Shown here: positions 54,740 to 64,000 of the stretch, in pieces
How the letters are laid out: each line of letters starts with the position of its first letter
How positions within the stretch are numbered: the first letter of the stretch is position 1
NCBI GenBank assembly: GCA_949361645.1
Contig: OX442433.1
Coordinates: 2,180,192-2,244,191 of the forward strand
Direction of reading: 5' to 3'
Length of the DNA stretch: 64,000 bases
DNA from: Spongilla lacustris
Taxonomy: Eukaryota > Porifera > Demospongiae > Spongillida > Spongillidae
Made by a program: the position numbers and the translations under genes
The notes under the pieces: model-generated
Told to the model about the DNA's origin: nothing
Database searches by the model: none
The model's input: the letters and a program-made list of their open reading frames with translations, nothing else

Positions 54740-56560
54740 CAGGTAGTACATGCCCTCAGGGAATGTTTGATGTCCCTCCTGCGCTGAAGATAACCTGTAT
54801 ATATATTTACCACTTTAGTACATGTGTATAGTGTAAGGAGTGTTCCAAATATCTGGACGTGCATGATTACATGCCGGTAGGTAGAGATTGTACGTATAAT
54901 TACGTATGGCTTAATTTATTTGTATACCTGCACATGCAGAGAGTGTTTAAAACTGATTATCGTTGGAGGTAGTCATTTGGCTATGTAGTGTGCATATATA
55001 TATATATATATGAGATGGAAAATATGGGGGCGGGGCATGTAAACATTCGAATGGTTGCTGAAATCTGTTACGGGGTGTGCTTTGCTCGACAACTAGAATA
55101 ATGTGGAAGCCAATACACAAGTCCATGCAGACCATGCATTTATGTCTTGGTGCTATATAGTGTTTGTATGTATAGATCCGCTTGCATGGATCTGCACGGC
55201 ATACGTCACAAGTATTACCTCGGACAATTCATGCAGTAAAGCAGAAGGAGCTTGAGCAGGAGAAGAAGCATGCATGTTCTGGCAGCAGATATACAGATGC
55301 AGCCTGTAACTATAGAGAACATGCAGATGTGTGTTCTTATGGGTACATGTTGAAATTGAGGAGTTTCTGCTTTGAAGCGGCAATAACATGCATGCACGCC
55401 AGATGAGATTTGTCGCAAAGCTAGCCTCATATAGGCCTATGCTCATTCTGTGCTCAATGGCTTTGTTAGATATAGGTCTCAGGTAATAGTCACATGCATG
55501 CATATAGATGTATATGCTATGATAAACTGATATAACCTGCATGTATATATATACCATGCATGATGCCAGTATCAATTAATTAATATTACGCTCGCATGAT
55601 CTGGACATACACGTACATATATTATGTATCTAGTCCTACAACTCATGTTTCACATGGCATAATGATCAATCATCTGGCAAGATGTGTACCGGCTTTGAAT
55701 GCAGCTATAAGCTTATAAGCCTATATGCGGCATGCAAGTGGCAAACATATATTCCAATCAATAAACTTGAATGTACCATACATATATACTCAGAATACAT
55801 GCAGTGCACCACGGCTGTTTCATTTCCATTGAACCTGTGACAAAAAGGCTACGCCCCGTGATACGAAATTTTTTCATAGCAACGGACCTAATTACGACCT
55901 TAGCAACCAACATGGGCTTAAGATGCTCCCTTTTTACCACGAGGACTGTTTTGAACTCTTCTTTTGACTTCGGATCCTACTTCTATATTGTCTGGCGCTC
56001 TGAACAATGTGAGTTAATGCCGGTTATATTCTGTGGATAGTATGTTATACGCTCGCGAATTCTGTGTGTGTTGTTTGAGGTCAAGTGATGCACATTGCTC
56101 TGGTACTTTTTCCGCCCTTATGAAGTACCCTGAAACTTTTACAATATAACTGAGATAGTCTTGGCTGTAAGATTTTCAATAAAACTCGTGGTGCCGCGAT
56201 TCCTAACTCACGCAGTAGGCGTTTGGAATATTGCAATATTTCCTCGATGTTTGACACCATTGACCTCACCTACATGTACCTAGCTTAACCTGGCTTGCCT
56301 GAATCACGATGCCATGCATTTCAACATTTTAGCCAACCATCAAACACTCTTGAATCCATTAGGTTGTGCTGTCTTGTGAAGAAACATGAGAATAAATATG
56401 GTATTAGTACCCGTTATTGAGCATTGCATCTACGTAAGCTTAAGTTTAGGAAGTGTGGCACTCTGAATTTGAAGAGAGACCTTTAAGTAGTGTTCCTTCA
56501 TAATGCACTTCAGCCTGTCTATTGGATCAGGGATGGTTTTATACGTATCTGCAAGGCTGT
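54740..56560. other. No gene recognised
   Basis: AT-rich, with TA-dinucleotide runs near 54990-55010. Frames on both strands look random. Confidence 0.5.
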
Positions 56561-56564
56561 TGAA

Positions 56565-57692
56565 CTAGGAGTGGATAGACTCAGCCTCCTGCTCACCCAT
56601 CAACCCACATCCAGCGAGCTGGGAATGAATGCAATCCAACATGTGGTGTTCTAGGGTGTGCACTTTTATAGTTCTTCTGGCACCTTTGAACTTGGCATCA
56701 AAGGTATTAAAAAATCCTTGATAGCATGCAATGACGTTCTGTGTTAGTGTGAGATTGTTTCTGAGCATGTGTGTGTATGTGTTGTGTACATGTGTGTGAA
56801 ATTGCCTGTTTAAAATGAAGTTCTGTGTTAGTGTGAGACTGCTTCTAAGCATGTGCTAGTTTGATACAGAAACTGTAACATTGCATGTATGTACTTACTG
56901 CTCATCCCGTAGGTGGTTGGATTGTGCTGTTTTGAAGAAGTTCATGTGGAACTTGCGCTGCTATGACGGCAATGGGGTGTGTTGTAAGCTCAAGCCATAA
57001 CGTCTGTCCCACAAGATGTACAATGCACCATTACGTCACCAAGCAACCGAATGATAAGCTAAGGAGGCTGTATGAGCTCGGCGGGCTGAAGACTGGTGGC
57101 TGAATAGCAGCAGGGGCACTTGAGTCGTACAGTGACACGAATCCACTCCTTAAGACACGAGCTACAAACATAGGCATGGCATGGTAGCTCTATAGGTTGA
57201 TGTAGCATGTACAAACAAATTGGACACTTAACTGCATCTACCATTGACAGTATCTGTTTTGTTGACACAGAAAGCACCAGTACTTTGGGGATAATAGCAG
57301 GTGGTCTACCACAGCCATGATGCCTGTTGGTGTGTACCATAGCTGCTATACTTGTAAAATGGTTTACATGCCTACAGAATAACATGTTAAGCTACATGAA
57401 CCTGTACCTTAGCAGTGTATGTGGACCAGTTATATGGCTGCACTTGACACTTGTATTGGTTCTTACACCTGCACCCTCAACATTGCCTTATGGCTCAAAT
57501 GTGCAGAACAATCGTTGGTGGATCTCCTACTGGTCTGTTGAGACACTGAGACCAAAGACTATCAGTGTAGGTGCTGCACTGGTATGTAGGCTCTGGCTTT
57601 GGTGGTTTGCCCTTGGCTTTGACTCCTCTATGAAGTTTGCACCCACGTACCATGCAGAGATCCGCCGATCGGCATTTGTGGTGGGATTCCAT
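56565..57692 (-). pseudogene. RING-finger gene remnant (transposon-associated family?)
   Basis: In minus-strand order there are three pieces: 57692-57495 with a CRSADLCMVRGCKLHRGVKAKG block; 57320-57059 with RPPAII then a C3HC4-like RING (CPICLYMLHQPIELPC, then CSSCLKEW, then CPCC); and 56760-56565 with HTLEHHMLD and GLMGEQEAESIH. The RING would bind two zinc ions and suggests a ubiquitin ligase-type domain. The GEQ-AESIH block is familiar from repetitive genes of corals and sponges, but the family is not named with certainty. Pieces are in different frames with gaps, so it is a remnant or a spliced gene with lost exons. Confidence 0.55.
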
Positions 57693-57699
57693 AGCTATT

Positions 57700-58980
57700 T
57701 ATGAGGTGGTGCGCATTATTCATGAAGCGGATGGTGTGTTATTATGTATTTCTGTGAGTGGCAGGAACTGCGGCACCACGAGTAAAACACATATTCCTAC
57801 GTGAAAAAGATTGATCGTTCCACTTCTGCGTCTTTTTGTACCACTTATAAAGGCGGAAAAAAAGATACGAAGGCCAGACTGAATGGCATTTTTCGCGCCA
57901 TTTGGAGAGTACAACATGCGCGTGGCAAAGTGTAGAATCACGCTACGCGTTGGGACATGCGTTTAAGTGAAAATAAAAATAAAACTAGTTTTACTAGTTA
58001 GAAATGGGTTTAAGATGTGCATTACTGCTACAAGTTTTGCATTTTTGATGGGTGAACTTTTAATGAGATGGCGGCTAGCCATGATTGACTTGAACCGTAA
58101 ATGATGTCAGTGTGTTCTATTTATAAGCCTTTTGTCCACTCGAAACAGCCGTGGCACAGCATCCCTGACACACCTACTGTTGCACTATATAGTTCACATG
58201 TATAAGTGAGTGAATTTAAACGCCGTGGCACAATAACAATCTGCACTTATATTACATGTATACACATGCAGCATGCCCAAAGCAATATAGTTGACCATGT
58301 AAGTATACTGAAAATGAAATGCAATGCATCCGGCCCAGTGACGTACACTGCTGTGTTTTTATAATACCGCGGATAGTGCATGCCCATGCCGCTATAGAGT
58401 ACATAACTGATAACGTATAATGCCTTATCAAAATTATCATGCATATCGATCGACGTGCTGTTGTACATGTATACTACTTTGACAATGAGATGCCAGTAAT
58501 GTACAACATGTATCATGTGATAAAGGGTAGTAAACAGGTTGAACAGGAATTCAGTGACATCTTTAGTTTGACCTCTCAACATCCAACTTGATCTACATGG
58601 AGACAAGTTCTAACCAGTCATCATGTGTCCCATGTGTATACGTAGTACTGGCACACTTTGTCCACACCTGTAGCAGTGGTAACTCCTATTTTCATCAGTG
58701 GGGAAGTCATCTCTCCTTCCCAACCTGTACATTCAAGGGGCTCCAATTGGGGATTTTGTCCACTGTTCTTGCTTTATAGCTGAGAAATGTGCAATGCCAA
58801 AGATCTTGCTTAAATAGCTCTTGTGGATGTCTCTAAAGTTGACCTTCGTGTGGCCTTTTCACTTCTTCTTATCTGTGGAAGTTACTGTAATTAAGTTAGT
58901 ACATCTAACCATTGTACTTACTATCTTAAGAGGTAAGGCTATGTTTCACCTCCTGCATTGCAGTGGATGTCCCTGACACA
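57700..58980. other. No gene recognised
   Basis: No supported frame, repeat or terminal structure. Confidence 0.5.
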
Positions 58981-58984
58981 AATT

Positions 58985-59960
58985 TGCAGTAAGCACAACT
59001 CGGCCAAAGTTTTGGTGGGTGTGGCTTTCACTCCCTTGCTGTGCACTGCTCCACTGCCTTTATAGCTTCCCTTGCTTCATCAGGATTTGGTAGTCCCAAT
59101 AACTTACACATGCTTCAGGCTGTGACCCGCTTCAACACCCAGGTTCCCCTTCATGAGTCCATCACAGCTGAGGAGGTTCTAGCTCACCCACCTCCACAAA
59201 GAGCTCTGTCTATAAGAAGCTGGATATGCATGCTTTCAAATCCCTGCTATCTTCCTCCTCCCTAGTGAATAAGGCTAGGATCCGTTGTGTTTCTGCTCCT
59301 CATGCAGGTTCTTGGATCTCAGTCATCCCCTTGACTCTGCTGAATGTCAGGTAGCACTTAAATGGTGGTGGGGTCTTGGCACCTCAGGAGGTTCCCTGTG
59401 TCCTCATTCAGGCTCATTGTCCCGATATTGCCCTTGCCCCTCTAGGTCACCATGCATCCTCCTGCAGGCTGCATGGTGGGGATGTGATTGCAAGGCACAA
59501 TCACTTGCGTGATAACTTTACCAACTTTTGCCATTGGCCCCATCTTTCTGTGAGGGTTGAAGTGGGGTATGGCTTAGCTAGAGACCATGTTAACTCCCGC
59601 CCTTGCAGATGTCCTTGTTCAGAGATGAGACATGCAACCTTTTATGTTACTGTCGCTTCACCCCTTACACCAGTAATGTTGAAGTGCCAGCATGTCTGTG
59701 GGAGCAGCAGCCTATGCTGCTGAACTTAGAAAGCATGTGGCCAATGACACCAGATGGGGTGGACATATATCCCCCTAGCTGTCGAAACGTACAATAACTG
59801 GGGGGTGGAGGTTCAGAGGTTTTTTTTTTCTGTCTTGCCTCTTTACTTGCCATAGGCCAGGCCACCCCCAAACCCAAAATGCTAACTGAAATCTATGGCT
59901 GCCTGAACATGTCACTGGTGAGGTCAGTGGCTAGGGCTATCATGGGAAGAGAAAATGTCC
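58985..59960 (+). pseudogene. Reverse transcriptase C-terminal remnant, second copy
   Basis: It shares long stretches with 5330-6115 at the DNA level, for example GAAGCTGGATATGCATGCTT near 59215 and GGTATGGCTTAGCTAG near 59566. Three frames share the family blocks (KWWWGLGTSGGSLCP, EVGYGLARDHVNSRP, LRDNFTNF). It extends about 200 bp further 5' than the first copy. Many frameshifts show it is old. The tail continues to a point near 59960 after a T-rich run. Confidence 0.75.
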
Positions 59961-62740
59961 AGATACATGTAGCTTGAGATAGATAAGTAGAAGTGTAGGT
60001 TTGTTAGCGGTATCTATTGTGAATTAGTATAAATGCAGTTTTGTCAAATATGTATGTATGTTAGGTGCTGTTTTATATTAATAATAATAATATCTCCCAA
60101 TGCATTCATAATAATGATCATCCACTACTGACGACACACATACACACATAAAGTCAGGAAGCTAGGATGGAGATCCCTTGCCAGGATGGCACTGACAATG
60201 GACCTGACTAGGGTAATGTTTAGCCTGCCATAAATATCTGCCAAAACTCTTAGGCTTGGGGGAAGACATGCTAATGGCCAGGTGTGATGGCAGTCTTAAA
60301 TTGAAAACATTTCCTGGGCCTCTTTTCCTAAGCTGCCATACGATTCCTCAGCTACAGGAATGCAGGTCCACCCCAACTTGCAATGACCAATGCATTTACA
60401 CACTACTTATTTAAAAGGATACAGTTAACAAAAGGGATAGATAAACATATTTGAGACAAGATGTATTGATAACAGATATATTCCAGGCAAGGTATTCCAA
60501 ATAGGTACAACCCTACAAGTAAAAAAGTGTAGTCCATATCATATGGCGAGGTATTGAGATGGTCTGTAGCCTGCATGAGTTTCCTCGAGTGAATTGTATG
60601 TTAGCACTAGCTTACCTGCATCAACATCCAATAGCTTTCTTATAACTTTATACAATTGTAAAGATTATGATGCATGTTTATGTATATGAAATTGAAAGTT
60701 TCAAACCTAAAACCCATGATCTTTAACTCAAATGTTATACTCACCTATAACTATATACTTAAAATGATAATATACCATGTTGCACTTTAAAATTGTGCTT
60801 AGAAAAAGAAAAGTGTTTATTTTCAGAAAACATTCGTAGGACCAGTCCCGTAGCCTCAAGCCTATAAGTGATATGCATACAGTGAGCATCACTGAAGTCA
60901 TGGCATTTCATTTGCCTTGGTTGCTCCCTCTTCATATCCACTGAGATGCCCTACTGCAACCGACTAGTACTAACTATAATACAGCAGTAACTATTAACAA
61001 TATAATAGTATAATAACCGTCCAAACGGGACAATAGGGTATAATTAGAACATCGGTATAAGGTGTCATTGTCTCATTGAGTTAATATCCTGCCGCGGATC
61101 CTCTTACCTTTTTTTTTTTTTTTGCAGAACTGGAGCCTCCTATTCTAAACTATCTTTCTGCACCTATCTATGCATGTGCAAATTAGCACCATTAGTTACC
61201 ATACTCTGCCATCAGAAAACTACGATGCCGGGAGTGATAATTTTTTTTTTAAAATATACATGTATTACTTAATTATTTCTTCCTTATCTTCCTGTTTCTT
61301 ATCCCTTCGTTCATTCTTTATAGCATAACTTTTAATAACAAATGTTATGTAATCGATCGCATTCCACAGAACGATTTTGGTTAACTTCGACGACAGGCAT
61401 AATGCGTACGTACGTCAAATGACTGGTGTGGGAACGAGACAGTTAGTTAAGTCAATAAGTTAAAGTATTCACGTGATCCAACATCACCATTAAAATGGCG
61501 AGGTAAGCCCCGTTCAGTGTTAAATTAACAACTTGTGTTTAGCTACATGCAGGGAGCTGGAGTAGTCTATAAGAGTTGATGCCTAAAAGTGCAAGTACAT
61601 GTATGCTAGAAGTCATATAGGAGTAGCGGTATTACAGTATTGGGAGAGTTGCTTAGGCTTAGCTGTATAGTCCATGCGTTATATATTAAGAGTTGAAACA
61701 TATTTTTATAAGTATAGAAATGAGAGTATTAGTATTGATATGGCAAGTGAGCTTAAGAGTTGATGTGAAGCTGTGGGGGTCAGTGGTACAGTAATACTCA
61801 TATTTAAATACTAATTATAGTGGTAATGAATTGCAGGTTCAACACTTCCTTGTGAACAAAAGCGAATGTACACGTTGTCAATTTTTTAAGAGGTTTCAGT
61901 CATTATTCTCCTTGAGTACAATCATTAGGACTGCAGTAGTATGTTTACTCGAAGCCATTGAATACCCAGCCAGTTCTTACCTTATACCATAGAGCACTAT
62001 TTCGTTTGGTTGTTCTTCAATCATATCAACCACCTGATCATCTTCAAATGATGCTACATATGTAAAATGATATAATCAATGGCCTGCTGTTTAGAAAGGC
62101 TGTACTTTGGACAATACTGGCTTTCTTTTGTGGTAACATCTTCTCTATCACTTTCTGCATCTGGAGCATCACTGGTGGGTCATGGTGAAATGCAGCAGCC
62201 ATAGAAATGTCCGGAAATGGGAGTAGTTTGTTCAACAATTGTTTGATCTAGATGCAAGATGAATTCTACAACACAGCATTCTGATGTTGGACTGGGACTG
62301 TGTGATGGTTTCCCATACATGCATATGGAATTTTCTGACCTAAAGGAATCAAATTTTTCCACACTTGTTTCAATATTGGCTTTAGTTTTGCTTTATGAAT
62401 ATCACCAGTTAGCGTTGTTGATAACCCAGACTTTGAAGCTTGTCAGAACAAACATATATTGTTGTTACAAATACATACAAAACTTTGTTAGTATGGTTAG
62501 AATCAATCCACAGTATAGTTGGTACGGGGAATGCCACAGACATCTAAACGATACTATCTTGCGGTATGCAATGTACGTGAATATTAAACTCTTTTACTAT
62601 ATATGTTCCATATATAGCCATATATGTTTTTCACTCTATCATATTATATATGTTACGCATGCGCATGAGATGATTTCGGTGTGCTTCACTAAGAATCATT
62701 ATTTTCATGGTTACCCGACCTCTGTGAGAGCTGTTTGAGA
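59961..62740. other. No gene recognised
   Basis: Frames such as 62259-62738 (+) and 62044-62238 (-) have no recognisable features. A poly-T run lies at about 61110-61125. Nothing further could be supported. Confidence 0.45.
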
Positions 62741-62744
62741 TCAA

Positions 62745-64000
62745 AGAGGAGCTCAGACAGCCTTGGCTCCTATATTGGCCTACTGCCAAACATACCAAAA
62801 AAAAGTATCTGCAGATGCACCTTTGTATGGCCTAGGGGCAGTTCTGTTGCAGTATGAAACCTGCAGCGCCTTTGCCTTTGATCAATGACAGAAACTGAGA
62901 CGTGCTTTGTGCAGATTGAGAAGAAGGCATTGCTTGGGCAGGCATTAACTTTGCAGACCCTCAGGATAATTACTGAAACAGATCACAAGTCTCTGATACC
63001 ACTTGTGGGATCCAAACATTTGGATGCCTTACCACCTCGAATACTCAGATTTCATTTAAGGCTAGCATGATTTGACTATACAATCCAACATGTACCTGGT
63101 AAACTGCTAGTCACTATCACGTACCTCACTATCAAATGCACACTGTAGTGTTGAAGGATCAGGAACCCGAATACATCATGGAAGTATGTGTCAAGTGCCT
63201 GCCGGATACACATGTTCTTCCGTAATGAAATACTGCATGTAAGAATGGCCTGACAAGCATCACATCGAATCAGCTCTCAAGCTATATTGGAAGGTTCAAG
63301 GGGAGCTAACCGTTCATCAGAATTGCTACATGGCCAGCACATTGTGGTACATAAGTTTCTCCGCAAAGGAAGACTTTATCATGGACACAAGGGGATCCAA
63401 AGATGTAGGCTCAGAGCTGATTGTTCTGTATGGTGCCAGGGGTTAAAAAAAACTCCTGGTTGAGCGTTGTCCAGTGTGTGTCAGACAGTGTGCACCATAC
63501 TACGAACCACTAATATCCACACCCCTACCAGACTACCCTTGGCAAAAGTGTAAAAAAATTTTTTCACATTTAAATTGTTGGTTGTGGACTATTTTTCACC
63601 GTACTGAGATGTAATTCAACTTACATCTATAATTACTTCAGGCAGTGTTGTGGAAGCACTAAAAGCGAGCATACAACATGGAGCATCCCAGAAACAGTCA
63701 ATGGTCCTCAACATGCTCCTGAGGAATTTGCCAAATTTGCTATGGAATTAGCTTTATCCATACAACTAGCAGCCCACATTTGCCACAAAGTAAAGGCCAC
63801 ATGGAACATAGTGTCTGTATGCTGGCAGTGAAAAATCTGCTGGTGAAATTGTGGGATCCATATTTTACGATGTACTGGTCTCCAGTTGAGCTGCTGATGG
63901 GAAGGCCGAAGGTGTCCTTGTATACATTTGCCACTGGTGCTAGTGCAATTCAAACCAAACTGGCCTTACCTAAAGACATTCTAAATGCAGGAGACAATAG
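62745..64000 (+). pseudogene. Decayed Ty3/gypsy pol (RNase H and integrase), cut by the window end
   Basis: The order of recognisable pieces on the + strand is: end of reverse transcriptase and start of RNase H near 62745-62860; TETETCFVQIEKKALL and TETDHKSLIPLVGSKHLDAL at about 62888-63040; a chromodomain-side linker; integrase zinc-region traces near 63380-63500; and DDE-core traces near 63560-63740. Stops and frameshifts interrupt every block. It differs from the 32.6-37.0 kb element in sequence and continues past the window edge. It is an old, inactive copy. Confidence 0.75.

Noticed and set aside
62259..62738. 159-codon + strand frame
   Set aside because: AT-driven composition with many Tyr, Ile and His, no motif, no splice or promoter support.
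1..64000. tRNA, rRNA, snRNA genes and riboswitches
   Set aside because: No recognisable cloverleaf, rRNA core or snRNA motif was found by eye; a covariance-model scan would be needed to exclude small ones.

Overview
The window looks like AT-rich nuclear DNA of an early-branching animal, most likely a sponge. This is an inference from short introns of about 55-120 nt, the mix of transposon families (EnSpm/CACTA-like, Ty3/gypsy, hAT, mariner-like, non-LTR reverse transcriptase remnants) and long tandem arrays. No rRNA, tRNA, CRISPR or bacterial operon was seen.

The centrepiece is at 15.65-25.66 kb on the + strand: a gene that appears to be built mainly from 3-nt microexons. A TATA box is followed by an ATG, a signal peptide exon, a short propeptide on two exons and a few exons of 6-15 nt. 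Then come 52 sites of the form AG-NNN-GTAAGT, each leaving exactly one codon between a 3' and a 5' splice site, and a last exon that reads Cys-stop. The flanking splice signals are nearly constant while the codon between them varies. None of the 52 triplets is a stop, and 9 are TGT (Cys). Introns at both ends of the array differ in sequence from the central repeats yet keep the same signal. One array intron carries a 4.6 kb foldback element (19049-23637) flanked by a 6-bp duplication. The predicted product is a secreted precursor of about 126-131 residues with 12 cysteines after the signal peptide, spread over about 10 kb.

The rest is mostly mobile DNA. 2-11 kb holds a MITE, reverse transcriptase remnants, a Ty3/gypsy gag-protease fragment, and a mariner-like transposase split by a hAT element. 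11-15.3 kb holds a minisatellite, a 740-bp perfect CACT microsatellite and two adjacent MITEs. 28.4-31 kb has a doubtful small gene and more reverse transcriptase remnants. 31.3-39.3 kb is an EnSpm/CACTA-like transposase gene, split by a complete Ty3/gypsy element (32571-37024) with identical 141-bp LTRs and a 5-bp duplication. 40.6-42.4 kb is a decayed multi-exon gene, possibly the second gene of that transposon.

43.0-54.5 kb is a satellite of about 69 units of about 165 bp with higher-order repeats, each unit carrying splice-like signals. 54.7-64 kb holds a RING-finger gene remnant, another reverse transcriptase remnant and a decayed gypsy pol. Apart from the microexon gene and possibly two weak candidates (28.4 kb, 40.6 kb), no intact host gene is evident.
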